Assembly: GCA_963850255.1 (NCBI GenBank) | Contig: CAWKLL010000024.1 | Span: forward strand, 428,878-492,877 | DNA length: 64,000 nucleotides | From: J054 sp963850255 | GTDB taxonomy: Bacteria > Pseudomonadota > Gammaproteobacteria > Steroidobacterales > GCA-2729495 | Direction of reading: 5' to 3' | Part shown: positions 9,137 through 17,591 of the stretch, piece after piece | How the letters are laid out: every line of letters begins with the position of its first letter | Position numbering within the stretch: position 1 is the stretch's first letter | Made by a program: the position numbers and the translations under genes | Notes under the pieces: model-generated | Told to the model about the DNA's origin: nothing | The model's database searches: none | Seen by the model: the letters and a program-made list of their open reading frames with translations, nothing else

Positions 9137-10519
9137 ATGACAACTGCTGAAAACCGCGCACACCAGGGCGTCGTCGAGGTGATGCCGGAAGGCAGCCTTG
9201 AGGTGTTGTCCCTGGAAGAAGTTAATCGGCTACGCCGTGTAGGACAGGGCGGGCAGCATGAAGTACTGCGTCGTTGCGCTCTGGCGGTACTGAATGTTGG
9301 TAGTCGCACCGACGATACGCGCGCGATTCTGGCGGAGTATGCTGACTTTGATATCAGCATTATTCAGCAGGATCGCGGCGTGAAACTGGCGCTGCAGAAT
9401 GCGCCGGCGGATGCGTTTGTTGACGGCCTGATGATCCGCGGGATTCGCGAGCAATTGTTCGCGGTGCTACGTGATGTGGTGTATGTGGATAGCGAAGCCG
9501 CTACCGGCCGCTTCGATTTTTCCAGTAGTGAAGGCATCACAGACTCCGTCTTCCAGATTCTGCGCAATGCCGGCATTCTGCAGGTGCCCAGCGAGCCCAA
9601 TCTGGTGGTTTGCTGGGGCGGGCATGCCATCGGTCGGGTCGAGTACGAATACAGCAAAGACCTTGGCTATGAGCTCGGCTTGCGCGGCCTGGATATCTGT
9701 ACAGGATGCGGTGCCGGCGCCATGAAGGGGCCCATGAAAGGCGCCAACCTGGCGCATGCCAAGCAGCGAATTCGTCGCGGGCGCTACCTGGGTATCACCG
9801 AGCCCGACATTATTGCGGCTGAATCGCCCAACCCCATCGTCAATCAGCTGGTCATCATGCCGGATATGGAAAAGCGGCTGGAGGCCTTTGTGCGTGTGGC
9901 TCACGCCATCGTTATTTTTCCCGGCGGTGTCGGTACGGCTGAGGAATTGCTGTTCCTGTTAGGCATCCTGATGCGCCCTGATAATCAGGATGTTCGTCTT
10001 CCGGTAGTTTTGACGGGTCCGAAGGGCAGTGCTGATTATTTTGCGGCCATCGATACATTCATCGCCAGCACCTTGGGCGACGAAGCGCGCTCACTGTACC
10101 GCATAGAAGTCGGCGACCCGGCGACGACGGCGCGCTTGCTGACAGCGGGAATTAACGAAGTGCGTGAATTTCGTCACGCGCAAAAAGATGCGTTCTACTT
10201 TAACTGGCGATTGAATATGGGCCTGGAGTTTCAAACGCCTTTTCTGGCCAATCACGCCAATATGGCTCAGTTACAGCTGCATCCTGATCTGCCGGGGCAA
10301 TCGCTGGCCGTGCAACTGCGCAGAGCGTTTTCGGGCCTGGTGGCCGGCAATGTGAAAGAAGCGGGTATTCGTGCCATCGAGGAGCAAGGCCCCTTCGAGA
10401 TTCGCGGCGACGCGGCGATCATGTCTCAATTGGATAGTCTGCTGAAAGGTTTTGTTGCACAGGGCCGCATGAAACTTGAGGCGAAGAGCTATCGGCCATG
10501 TTATCGACTGGTTAGTTAA
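9137..10519 (+). CDS. ppnN: Pyrimidine/purine nucleotide 5'-monophosphate nucleosidase PpnN (YgdH, LOG family)
   Basis: Cytosolic enzyme that splits nucleoside monophosphates into base and ribose 5-phosphate; in E. coli it is activated by (p)ppGpp and adjusts nucleotide pools during stress. The 460-residue length matches E. coli PpnN (454). The N-terminal regulatory part contains EVLRRCALAVLNVGSRTDD, and the Rossmann-like LOG core shows CTGCGAGAMKGPMKGA and the diagnostic FPGGVGTAEELLF (PGGVGT at about residue 262). A C-terminal extension typical of PpnN, rather than of short LOG cytokinin-activating proteins, is complete. It stands alone, with 141 bp to the next small ORF, and I see no obvious regulatory element. 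Confidence 0.92.
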   Translation: MTTAENRAHQGVVEVMPEGSLEVLSLEEVNRLRRVGQGGQHEVLRRCALAVLNVGSRTDDTRAILAEYADFDISIIQQDRGVKLALQNAPADAFVDGLMIRGIREQLFAVLRDVVYVDSEAATGRFDFSSSEGITDSVFQILRNAGILQVPSEPNLVVCWGGHAIGRVEYEYSKDLGYELGLRGLDICTGCGAGAMKGPMKGANLAHAKQRIRRGRYLGITEPDIIAAESPNPIVNQLVIMPDMEKRLEAFVRVAHAIVIFPGGVGTAEELLFLLGILMRPDNQDVRLPVVLTGPKGSADYFAAIDTFIASTLGDEARSLYRIEVGDPATTARLLTAGINEVREFRHAQKDAFYFNWRLNMGLEFQTPFLANHANMAQLQLHPDLPGQSLAVQLRRAFSGLVAGNVKEAGIRAIEEQGPFEIRGDAAIMSQLDSLLKGFVAQGRMKLEAKSYRPCYRLVS

Positions 10520-10661
10520 GGCTTTGTAATATCGGCGGCTAAACGTGCTAAACCGCAAATAATCAACAAGTTAAATGAAAGTGCCTGTGATGCAGTTCCT
10601 CGCTCACGGGGCCCCTGATTCCTAAGCTGCAACTGTCTATTCCCAACTGGGGTAAGCAGTA

Positions 10662-10961
10662 ATGAGCGAATCGAAACCCGACGTCCGTGGACGTCAAAAA
10701 ACAGAAGAGTTCGCAGGCAGCGATGGTGCCGGCAAGGGCGGACAGCCGCGCCCGCGTCATGCCCCTTCTTTACTAAAGCCAGGACGAGCGCCAGAGACTA
10801 ACGGTGCCGGCAGCGGTGGCTGGGACGCCTATCGGCGCTGGCTAACGCGCGTGCAGTCGCCCGACAGCGGCCGGGCACCCCTGGATGCTTCGCTATATAC
10901 CTGGAAGGGTTATCGCAGTTGGTCTGACCAGGTGCGCCGCGATTGGAAAAACGACGACTAG
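10662..10961 (+). CDS. Small hypothetical protein, hydrophilic, Trp-rich C-terminus
   Basis: Unrecognised 99-residue protein. The first half is low-complexity and charged (Gly, Lys, Arg, Pro), and the second half is richer in aromatic residues (GGWDAYRRWLTRVQSP, YTWKGYRSWSDQVRRDW), which looks like selected protein sequence rather than chance. No signal peptide or membrane segment is visible. The ATG at 10662 follows a GGGGTAAG stretch that may serve as ribosome binding site. It lies between ppnN and htpG together with two more tiny ORFs in the same direction. Nothing on the opposite strand competes convincingly. It may be a lineage-specific small protein; function unknown. Confidence 0.55.
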   Translation: MSESKPDVRGRQKTEEFAGSDGAGKGGQPRPRHAPSLLKPGRAPETNGAGSGGWDAYRRWLTRVQSPDSGRAPLDASLYTWKGYRSWSDQVRRDWKNDD

Positions 10962-11099
10962 ACCGTGTAGTCGACCAGGTTCCAAGTACTTTTTGGTTAG
11001 CGAAAACTACCTTGTGACAACGTTCACGGCGACGCGCCAGGTGCAAGTACTAGAGTCTCTTTCAATGCCTTTCGGCCAGAAAAACAAAAGATAAAGACT

Positions 11100-11285
11100 A
11101 TGTCGGACAATAAACATAGCGAAACCATTATTACCAACGAAGAGACGCGGCACCGCCGGGATTGGATTGAGCGGGCTCTCGCGAGCGTGCGCAAGCAGCT
11201 GCCCGGTAGCGACGCTAACTCGCTGAGTCAGGCTCAGCCCGCCCGGCCGAAGCTCTATGTGGTCGGTTCCGGCCGGGATCGGTAA
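11100..11285 (+). CDS. Small hypothetical protein (61 aa)
   Basis: Unrecognised hydrophilic 61-residue ORF starting at an ATG preceded by an A-rich stretch (AAAAGATAAAGACT) with only weak Shine-Dalgarno character. The sequence DWIERALASVRKQL could form an amphipathic helix, and the end (KLYVVGSGRDR) is basic. It sits between another small ORF and a possible 49-residue membrane peptide upstream of htpG, all on the plus strand. Length and codon use do not prove coding; the case rests on the absence of a better interpretation and on a plausible amino-acid composition. Confidence 0.4.
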   Translation: MSDNKHSETIITNEETRHRRDWIERALASVRKQLPGSDANSLSQAQPARPKLYVVGSGRDR

Positions 11286-11293
11286 TTCAGGCC

Positions 11294-11443
11294 ATGGAAT
11301 GCGTGCTGCGCTGGCTCGATGAGATAGATTGCTCGCTATTTGCCATGCTACTGGTCTGGCATGGCGAACATGGCTGGCGCTGGCGACGAGCTGCGTTGCT
11401 TCTGATGGCTGCCCTGAGCATGCTCCTTGCCCCTGGCCTCTAG
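11294..11443 (+). CDS. Possible 49-aa single-pass membrane peptide
   Basis: Short open frame from the ATG at 11294 to the TAG at 11441-11443. The N-terminal half is mildly acidic and aromatic (MECVLRWLDEIDCSLF), and the C-terminal half reads WRRAALLLMAALSMLLAPGL, a basic cluster followed by a hydrophobic segment long enough for a membrane helix. It starts 8 bp after the preceding small ORF, so it could be translated from the same transcript. The ribosome binding site is weak (CAGG). It could be a real small membrane protein or chance. Confidence 0.3.
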   Translation: MECVLRWLDEIDCSLFAMLLVWHGEHGWRWRRAALLLMAALSMLLAPGL

Positions 11444-11464
11444 GCCCGAAAATCCCTCACAGCC

Positions 11465-11493
11465 CTTGAAAAAATGCGCCTTCAGCCTCAGGT
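11465..11493 (+). promoter_or_regulatory. Possible heat-shock (sigma-32) promoter for htpG
   Basis: CTTGAAA at 11465-11471 equals the sigma-32 -35 consensus. After 14 bp comes CCTCAGGT (11486-11493), a partial match to the -10 consensus CCCCATNT. It points at htpG, a classical heat-shock gene. The -10 match is imperfect, and a small GC hairpin with a T run lies just downstream, so this is a suggestion from position and motif. Confidence 0.4.
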
Positions 11494-11509
11494 TGAGGTG
11501 ACAACCCGT

Positions 11510-11531
11510 GCCCGTGGGGCCGGGCCTTTTT
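11510..11531 (+). terminator. Weak terminator-like hairpin upstream of htpG
   Basis: GCCCG (11510-11514) can pair with CGGGC (11521-11525) around a 6-nt loop, followed by C and five T residues. It may end transcription from ppnN and the small ORFs. If the sigma-32-like promoter upstream is real, it would instead sit in the htpG leader. The stem is only 5 bp. Confidence 0.3.
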
Positions 11532-11571
11532 CAGCGCCTGCGATAGGCACCAGATTTAAGACGTGAGAGAT

Positions 11572-13464
11572 ATGGACCAGGCCACGGCCAAGCAAAGCGA
11601 AACACTGGGATTTCAGGCAGAGGTCAAACAGCTCCTGCATCTGATGATCCATTCTCTGTACAGCAACCGGGAGATATTCCTGCGTGAGCTGATCTCCAAT
11701 GCCTCGGACGCTTGCGACAAGCTACGTTTTGCGGCCATTGCCGATGAATCGCTGCTGGAGGCAGATCCGCAGCTGCGTATTCGAATTTCGCTGGACGCGG
11801 AGGCTGGCACCGTCAGCGTGACCGATAATGGTATCGGCATGTCGCGTGATGAAGTTGTTGAACAACTGGGCACCATCGCCAAGTCCGGAACCGGTGAGTT
11901 CCTAAGCAATCTTGGCGGTAGCGAGCGCAAAGACGCGCAGCTGATCGGCCAGTTTGGTGTCGGCTTCTACTCAGCTTTTATTGTCGCCGACCAGGTTGAG
12001 GTGTTCACGCGCCGCGCCGGAGCGGACGCGGGCGTGCACTGGAGCTCGGATGGCCAGGGTGAGTTCACTGTGGCTGAAGTGGAGCTTGCCGAACGCGGTA
12101 CTACCGTGAAGCTGCATCTGCGCGAGGATGCTAAAGAGTTTGCCGAAGATTTTCGCTTGCGCAGCCTGATTCGCAAGTACTCGGATCACATCGCTTTCCC
12201 GGTACTGATGCCTGAGCTGAAAACCGATGATTCCGATGAGCCGCCTGCCGAGGTGGCCGTAAATACCGCGCGGGCGCTGTGGACCAGGCCGCGTACTGAA
12301 ATCAGTGACGAGGAATATATCGAGTTCTACAAGCATGTGTCCCACGACCTGCAGGACCCGCTTAGCTGGAGCCACAATCGCGTCGAAGGTAAGCGTGAAT
12401 ACACCAGCTTGCTTTACCTGCCTGCAACCGCGCCCTTCGATTTGTGGAATCGCGAGTCACCACGCGGCCTGAAACTTTACGTTCAGCGCGTGTTTATCAT
12501 GGACGAGGCCGATCAGTTTCTGCCCCTCTATCTGCGCTTCGTTCGCGGCATCGTCGATTCTGGCGACCTGTCCCTGAACGTTTCCCGCGAGTTGTTGCAA
12601 CAGGATGACAATGTGTCTGCTATTCGCAGTGCGCTGACCAAGCGCGCGCTGGATATGTTGCAACGTTTGGCTGGCGATGAGCCGGACAAATACCAGGGCT
12701 TCTGGAAAGAGTTTGGCCGTGTGCTGAAGGAAGGCCCGGCCGAAGATCCGGAGAATCGCGAGAAAATCGCGCGCCTGTTGCGCTTTTCCAGTACCCACAA
12801 TGATGACGAGGCGCAGTCGGTCAGCCTGGCCGACTATCTGGAGCGCAAAGCCGAGAAGCAGGACAAAATCTATTACCTGACTGCCGACAGTTTCGCAGCG
12901 GCCAAGTCGAGCCCGCAGCTGGAGGCTTTTCGTGCGCGCGGTATCGAGGTGCTGCTGCTGTGTGAACCCATTGACGAATGGCTGGTCGGCCACCTTGGCG
13001 AGTACGAAGGTCTTGAGCTGCGTGACGTGCGGCGCGGCGAACTGGATCTGGACAAAGCGGCCGAGACAGATTCGGCCGAGCCCGCTGAAGATCCGGATGC
13101 CCATAAGGAACTTCTGGAGCGCTTGCGTGCGCAGCTGGCTGATCGCGTTAGCGACGTTCGGGTTACCGGTCGCCTGACCGACTCCGCCGCCTGCCTGGCG
13201 CTGGGCGAGTTCGAGATGGGCGAACAGATGCGTCGCCTGCTGGAAGCCAGCGGTCAGCAGGTTCCCGACAGCAAGCCGGTTTTCGAGGTCAATGTCGAGC
13301 ACCCGCTGATACGTCGGCTGGCCGAGGAGCAGGATACCGAGCGATTTGCAGATCTGGCGGATCTGTTGCTGGATCAGGCGCAGCTCGCTGATGGCCGCAG
13401 CCTGGAAGATCCCGGCGCCTTTGCGCAGCGCCTGAATCGGCTGCTGTTGGAACTGACGGGCTGA
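11572..13464 (+). CDS. htpG: Chaperone HtpG (bacterial Hsp90)
   Basis: Homodimeric ATP-dependent chaperone in the cytoplasm. The N-terminal GHKL ATPase domain is unmistakable: ETLGFQAEVKQLLHLMIHSL, then ELISNASDACDKLRF, DNGIGMSRDE and QFGVGFYSAFIVAD. The middle domain shows DLSLNVSRELLQQD, and the C-terminal dimerisation domain contains HPLIRRL. The product is 630 residues from the ATG at 11572; a GTG nine bases upstream (11563) is an equally possible start, since neither has a clearly spaced ribosome binding site. A sigma-32-like promoter is suggested about 100 bp upstream. msrB follows 43 bp downstream in the same direction, so the two stress-repair genes may be cotranscribed. Confidence 0.96.
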   Translation: MDQATAKQSETLGFQAEVKQLLHLMIHSLYSNREIFLRELISNASDACDKLRFAAIADESLLEADPQLRIRISLDAEAGTVSVTDNGIGMSRDEVVEQLGTIAKSGTGEFLSNLGGSERKDAQLIGQFGVGFYSAFIVADQVEVFTRRAGADAGVHWSSDGQGEFTVAEVELAERGTTVKLHLREDAKEFAEDFRLRSLIRKYSDHIAFPVLMPELKTDDSDEPPAEVAVNTARALWTRPRTEISDEEYIEFYKHVSHDLQDPLSWSHNRVEGKREYTSLLYLPATAPFDLWNRESPRGLKLYVQRVFIMDEADQFLPLYLRFVRGIVDSGDLSLNVSRELLQQDDNVSAIRSALTKRALDMLQRLAGDEPDKYQGFWKEFGRVLKEGPAEDPENREKIARLLRFSSTHNDDEAQSVSLADYLERKAEKQDKIYYLTADSFAAAKSSPQLEAFRARGIEVLLLCEPIDEWLVGHLGEYEGLELRDVRRGELDLDKAAETDSAEPAEDPDAHKELLERLRAQLADRVSDVRVTGRLTDSAACLALGEFEMGEQMRRLLEASGQQVPDSKPVFEVNVEHPLIRRLAEEQDTERFADLADLLLDQAQLADGRSLEDPGAFAQRLNRLLLELTG

Positions 13465-13507
13465 GCGCTGCGAATCCGTTTACCGCGTGGGGAGCGAAGA
13501 CTTCCCC

Positions 13508-13918
13508 ATGAGAAAACCTTTAGACACCAGCCGAGACGCCCTGCGAAACCGCTTGTCGCCGCAGCAGTACCATGTAACCCAGGAGCAGGGCACCGAAGCG
13601 CCTTTCTCCGGCGAGTACCACGATTGTCACATCGCCGGCGGCTACCGCTGTATTTGCTGTGGCAGCGATTTATTCCGCTCCTCGGAAAAATTCGATTCGG
13701 GAACCGGCTGGCCGAGCTTCTGGGCGCCCATTGAAGCGCCGGCTGTGGTTTCCCGCGTGGATCGTAGCCAGGGGCCTGCGCGTGACGAAGCCTTGTGCGG
13801 TGACTGTGGGGCGCATCTGGGCCATGTTTTCGCAGACGGTCCGGAACCCTCGGGACTGCGCTACTGCATTAATTCTGCCGCGCTGAAATTGGCACCGTCG
13901 GACAAATACGATAACTAG
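13508..13918 (+). CDS. msrB: Peptide-methionine (R)-S-oxide reductase MsrB
   Basis: Reduces methionine-R-sulfoxide in proteins using thioredoxin. The zinc-binding CxxC pairs are visible as CICCGSD and CGDCGAHLGHVF, and the catalytic cysteine is in LRYCINSAAL (about residue 119). SGTGWPSFW is the substrate-site motif. The ATG at 13508 gives 136 residues starting with the usual RLSPQQYHVTQEQGTE segment soon after; an in-frame GTG at 13487 is possible but adds no conserved residues. A GGGGAG lies 13 nt upstream of the ATG, further than ideal. It follows htpG closely, consistent with protein repair under stress. Confidence 0.93.
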   Translation: MRKPLDTSRDALRNRLSPQQYHVTQEQGTEAPFSGEYHDCHIAGGYRCICCGSDLFRSSEKFDSGTGWPSFWAPIEAPAVVSRVDRSQGPARDEALCGDCGAHLGHVFADGPEPSGLRYCINSAALKLAPSDKYDN

Positions 13919-13927
13919 GCCGCGCTG

Positions 13928-14554
13928 CTAACCGATGTTCGGATTCAGACTATAGGTTCCGATCAACTCAGCCTTACCCAGCACATGGCCCTGAATTGCG
14001 GCCATCACCTCTGCCGCGGTGAAACGACCTTCTACCGGACACCGGTCCAGGTCGATGGCATATAGACGGAAATGATAGTGATGCAGCAGCTCGTCGTTCC
14101 AGGGCGGGCAGGGGCCTTCGTAGCCATAGTAGTCGCCGCGCATCTGTTCATCGTCGGCAAAGAACCCGGTGTAGTCGTTGATACCCTGACGCGCCTGGCC
14201 GGGGCCGGGTGGATTTTGCTTGCCACCGGTGACAATGCCGTCGGCGCACTCGCCTTCGGCAACCCCGCCGTCGGCGGCGGCGATATCCACCATAACCCAG
14301 TGAATAAAGTCGGTACGTGGTAAGTCGGCCGGCACCGTGCGGCCTTCCTTGTTGAAGTCATCCATGGAGGTGGGCACATCCACGTCGACGCAGATCAGCA
14401 CCAGGCTGCGCGCATTCGCCGGAACCGCTGACCAGCTTAGTGCCGGGTTTCGGTTAGCTCCCAGGCGCATATGTGCCGCGCTGTCGGCAACGGCGAAGGC
14501 ACAGGACTCGGGAATCCTGCCGAGCTTGTCAAAGGAAACTGAGCTCAACTGCAT
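13928..14554 (-). CDS. YbhB/YbcL-type phosphatidylethanolamine-binding (Raf kinase inhibitor-like) protein
   Basis: PEBP-family protein of 208 residues. The fold's signature elements can be followed: NPALSWSAVPANARSLVLIC, the D-V-D-V-P ligand-site segment, HWVMVDIAA and GYEGPCPPWNDELLHHYHF, which matches the GPCPP...H.Y.F motif of bacterial members. No signal peptide is visible, so it should be cytosolic. Biochemical roles of bacterial PEBPs remain unclear, and nothing nearby specifies one. It converges on msrB with 9 bp between their stops, and lies 44 bp downstream of rocD on the same strand. Confidence 0.85.
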   Translation of the reverse strand: MQLSSVSFDKLGRIPESCAFAVADSAAHMRLGANRNPALSWSAVPANARSLVLICVDVDVPTSMDDFNKEGRTVPADLPRTDFIHWVMVDIAAADGGVAEGECADGIVTGGKQNPPGPGQARQGINDYTGFFADDEQMRGDYYGYEGPCPPWNDELLHHYHFRLYAIDLDRCPVEGRFTAAEVMAAIQGHVLGKAELIGTYSLNPNIG

Positions 14555-14598
14555 GTTTTAACCTCGCAAGGGAATTGCTGAACCGAAGGAATAGAATT

Positions 14599-15804
14599 CT
14601 AGCTCGGGCATAGTTGCTCGAGCACCTCTGGCAATGTACGTAAAAGCTCATCCACCTGGTCCTGGCGAATAATTAGCGGCGGTGCAAAGCGCAGCACGGT
14701 GGCGTGAGTTTCGCGGGCAAGAATCCCGCGCGACATCAGTGCTTCGCTAACGGCGCGCCCGGCTAATTTCCCCGGGTCCAGTTGCATGCCCAGCATCAGT
14801 CCCATGCCGCGCACTTCGCGAATTCCGGGATGCGACAATTTGCCCAGGCCGGTGCGCAGATACTCCCCCATGCGCTGACTGTTTTCTACCATGCCTTCAT
14901 CCTCGAGTATCTCGAGGGCGCTCATTGCCACCGCTGCTGCCAGCGGATTGCCACCAAAGGTACTGCCGTGGGAGCCCGGCTCCAGCAAGTCCATAACCGT
15001 ATTGTTGCTGAGCACCAGGCTGACCGGATACAGACCGCCGCCGAGCGCTTTGCCGAGCAGCAGCAGGTCGGGACGAATATTTTCATGGTCGCAGGCCAGC
15101 AGTCGGCCGGTACGACCCAGACCCGTCTGGATTTCGTCAGCAATGAGCAGCACGTTGTGCCGCTGACAGATCTCCGCGCAAGCAGCCAGGTAGCCGGGTG
15201 GCGGCACCACAATCCCGCCTTCACCCTGAATAGGTTCGACCAGGAAAGCGGCGGTGTTCTCTGTGATGGCGGCTTCCAGGCAGCGGCTGTCGGCGTAGTC
15301 GATGAGCTTTAGGCCGGGCGGGAAAGGGCCGAAGTCGCGTTTATAGGCGGCCTCATCGGAGAGGCCGATGGCGGCGATCGTGCGGCCGTGAAAATTCCCC
15401 CGGCAGGCAATGATCTCGGCCTGATCTGCGGGCACGCCTTTGACCCGGTAGGCCCAGCGGCGCGCCATCTTCAGGGCAGCCTCGACGGCTTCTACGCCCG
15501 TGTTTAGCGGCAGGGCGCGTTGCATGCCGGTGAGCTGGCAAGCGCGGGCCAGAAATGGCCCCAGGCGATCGCTATGAAAAGCGCGTGAAACTACCGCAAG
15601 CTTCTGTGCCTGTTCGTTCAGGCTGGCAAGCAGTCGTGGATGCGCGTGCCCGTGACTGACCGCCGAATAGGCGCTCATAAAATCCAGATAGCGACGGCCC
15701 TCGGTGTCCCATAGCTCGCAACCCTGACCGTGACTTAGCACCACCGGCAGCGGCGCGTAGTTGTTCGCGCCATACTGGTCTTCGAGCTGGGTGCTTATGT
15801 CCAT
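14599..15804 (-). CDS. rocD: Ornithine--oxo-acid aminotransferase (class III)
   Basis: PLP enzyme that moves the delta-amino group of ornithine to 2-oxoglutarate, giving glutamate semialdehyde/pyrroline-5-carboxylate. The class III signature is ADEIQTGLGRTGRLLACDHE, and the PLP lysine lies in LLLLGKALGGGLYPVS (about K251). GSHGSTFGGNPLA is highly typical of RocD rather than of acetylornithine transaminase ArgD. The start at 15804 is chosen because AGGA sits 9 nt upstream and the 401-residue length is normal; the long N-terminal extension to 15945 is non-homologous. proC, the enzyme that would take pyrroline-5-carboxylate to proline, is encoded 2.7 kb away, so ornithine-to-proline conversion is possible. 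Confidence 0.85.
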   Translation of the reverse strand: MDISTQLEDQYGANNYAPLPVVLSHGQGCELWDTEGRRYLDFMSAYSAVSHGHAHPRLLASLNEQAQKLAVVSRAFHSDRLGPFLARACQLTGMQRALPLNTGVEAVEAALKMARRWAYRVKGVPADQAEIIACRGNFHGRTIAAIGLSDEAAYKRDFGPFPPGLKLIDYADSRCLEAAITENTAAFLVEPIQGEGGIVVPPPGYLAACAEICQRHNVLLIADEIQTGLGRTGRLLACDHENIRPDLLLLGKALGGGLYPVSLVLSNNTVMDLLEPGSHGSTFGGNPLAAAVAMSALEILEDEGMVENSQRMGEYLRTGLGKLSHPGIREVRGMGLMLGMQLDPGKLAGRAVSEALMSRGILARETHATVLRFAPPLIIRQDQVDELLRTLPEVLEQLCPS

Positions 15805-15914
15805 TGTGAGCATTCCTGAGTCCAAGCCAGGCCATGTTATCAGTCGGGCACTGGCGGCCGCGCCAGAAACCCCGAATAATCGGTGGCCTTTCAACGGCAA
15901 GATTGAGAGCCTAT

Positions 15915-16565
15915 ATGCCCAAGCCCGCAGTTTTGAAAGAAGCACTGACGCTGAGTGGTCCGGCCGGCTACCTTGAGGCGCTACTGGAAACGCCGCGCGA
16001 AATGACCGGCAAGGCTGTGGCCGTGCTTTGTCATCCGCATCCGCAGTTTCAGGGCACCATGCTTAATAAAGTCGTGCATACCCTGGGGCGAGCAGCAAAC
16101 GATCTGGGTGCGCCGGCGCTGCGCTTTAATTTTCGCGGTGTGGGCGCCAGTGAAGGTGTTTACGCTGAGGGTCTCGGTGAGGCTGAAGATACGCTGGTCG
16201 CTGTGGACTGGGTGCGCGAGCGCTATCCCGACGCCGAATTGTGGCTGTGCGGTTTTTCCTTCGGTGCCATGGTGGCTTGTCGCGCAGCCTTGACGGCAGC
16301 GCCGGCCTGGTTGGTTAGCGTTGCGCCGCCAGTCGCGCGCATGCAGCAGATTCTGGAAGGTCGCCAGCCGGATTGCCCCTGGCTGGTGGTCCAGGGCGAT
16401 GCAGACGCGGTGGTCGATTGTCAGTCGGTGGTCGACTGGGTTGCGGGCCTGCAACCGTCTCCCGAACTGGTGGTGCTGCCAGGTGTGGAGCACTTTTTTC
16501 ATGGCCGCCTGACGCTGCTGCGCAAAACGGTGGTTGCACGACTCGGCGAGCAACGCGAAAGATGA
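15915..16565 (+). CDS. Alpha/beta hydrolase (COG2945-type)
   Basis: Small alpha/beta-hydrolase of 216 residues. HPHPQFQGTMLNKVV near the N-terminus and FNFRGVGASEG are characteristic of the COG2945 group; the nucleophile elbow is LCGFSFGAMVA with serine at about 115. The acid lies probably in VVQGDADAVV and the base histidine in PGVEHFFHG. No signal peptide, so cytosolic. The start at 15915 (MPKPAVLKE) excludes a non-conserved extension that overlaps rocD upstream sequence. Its stop overlaps the start of the TerB-like gene by 4 bases, suggesting translational coupling. The substrate is not known for this family. Confidence 0.82.
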   Translation: MPKPAVLKEALTLSGPAGYLEALLETPREMTGKAVAVLCHPHPQFQGTMLNKVVHTLGRAANDLGAPALRFNFRGVGASEGVYAEGLGEAEDTLVAVDWVRERYPDAELWLCGFSFGAMVACRAALTAAPAWLVSVAPPVARMQQILEGRQPDCPWLVVQGDADAVVDCQSVVDWVAGLQPSPELVVLPGVEHFFHGRLTLLRKTVVARLGEQRER

Positions 16566-17014
16566 TTAAAAAATTGAAAAAACTGCTCGATGGCTTGGCG
16601 CCGACAGAGATTACTGACCAGGAAACCAGCCTGGAGCTGGCGGTCGCGGTGTTGCTGGTCGAGATGGCCAGGGCTGATCATCATCTCGCTGCTGAAGAAG
16701 AGGCCGCTATTCGTGGCTTGCTGCATCAAGCCTTTAAGTTGACGCCGGCAGCGGCCGAGCAGTTAATGAGCGAGGCGCGTGATAAGGCCGAGGATTCGGT
16801 TTCGATGCATGAGTTCACCCGCGCTATTCATGAGGGCATGGACTACGCTGAGAAGCAGCGGGTGATTGAAATGCTCTGGCAGGTCGCCCTGGCGGATCAG
16901 AATCTGGACAAGTACGAAGACTATCTGATCGCCAAGCTGGGTGAATTACTCTATGTTTCGCGCGGTGACGTCATACGTTTGCGCAACAGCGTTCAGACTC
17001 GGATCCTGCAATAA
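16562..17014 (+). CDS. TerB-like (tellurite-resistance TerB family) protein
   Basis: 150-residue all-helical protein of the TerB-like/DjlA-like superfamily. Its pattern includes LELAVAVLLVEMARADHHL, EEEAAIRGLLHQAF, and in the second half VIEMLWQVALADQNLDKYED, the repeated acidic metal-binding-like helices of this fold. The ATG at 16562 forms an ATGA overlap with the hydrolase stop, which fixes the start; the open frame continues upstream only inside the hydrolase gene. Members are soluble and of uncertain function; tellurite resistance should not be assumed, since no other ter gene is nearby. Confidence 0.8.
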   Translation: MIKKLKKLLDGLAPTEITDQETSLELAVAVLLVEMARADHHLAAEEEAAIRGLLHQAFKLTPAAAEQLMSEARDKAEDSVSMHEFTRAIHEGMDYAEKQRVIEMLWQVALADQNLDKYEDYLIAKLGELLYVSRGDVIRLRNSVQTRILQ

Positions 17015-17035
17015 GTAATGCTGTTGTGACACTAC

Positions 17036-17530
17036 TTAGTCAGCATAGAACTGCTGGTTAAAGCTCACGCGAAACGCCTCGCCCTGGGTGTCTGTGGGCG
17101 TTGCCGAAATATCGAATTTGAGGATTTCGCCGTTGGCTACCGGCAGATCGGCGATGTAATAAACAGCGCCGCCGTCTTTGATTTCCCGCAGTGAGATGGT
17201 TTTTAACTGACCGGTCAGGTTGCTCGCCGTGGCGTTGACGGTGCCAGGTACGGGTTGGCCCGCGGTGCCTTCAACCTTCTTAACGATAGAGATATTCAGC
17301 ATTGCGCGGTTCTTACTGCGTACGATGCCGTACTGTTGCGCTACCGCAGGCTGCAATTGATCGGTGGACAGCGCATTGAAGTGCAGTACGTGGCTGCCGA
17401 AGTCCTGGGAGCGCTGGTCGGCGGGCGCTGCCGGCGGTGCGCTACGAGTGTCTGAATTACTGCCGGGACCGCAGCCGCTCAGCAAGATGCCGGCAAGCAG
17501 GGCAGTCAGGATTACACGCACGAGTTTCAT
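17036..17530 (-). CDS. DUF4426 lipoprotein
   Basis: 164-residue protein with a lipoprotein signal (LTALLAGILLSGC) and a DUF4426-like body: HVLHFNALSTDQL, AQQYGIVRSKNRAMLNISI and VSFNQQFYAD. The family is found in gammaproteobacteria and, from memory, lies in the same neighbourhood as yggT-proC-yggS-pilT in Pseudomonas; the match of context strengthens the call. It is expected in the periplasm attached to the membrane. No function is established. It converges on the TerB-like gene 22 bp away. Confidence 0.82.
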   Translation of the reverse strand: MKLVRVILTALLAGILLSGCGPGSNSDTRSAPPAAPADQRSQDFGSHVLHFNALSTDQLQPAVAQQYGIVRSKNRAMLNISIVKKVEGTAGQPVPGTVNATASNLTGQLKTISLREIKDGGAVYYIADLPVANGEILKFDISATPTDTQGEAFRVSFNQQFYAD

Positions 17531-17591
17531 AGCCGATACCTTGGCGAAAAATCAATGAATAACACTATAAACCACGTCGCCGGGTCTGTCC

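Noticed and set aside
10520..10561. Inverted repeat after ppnN (GCGG...CCGC) as terminator
   Set aside because: Short arms, large loop and no T run.
12457..13302. 281-residue antisense frame opposite htpG
   Set aside because: htpG is complete; the antisense product has a Gln/Leu-rich shadow composition.
16562..17014. Tellurite-resistance determinant
   Set aside because: A lone TerB-like fold protein does not imply tellurite resistance; no terA, terC, terD or terE gene is present.
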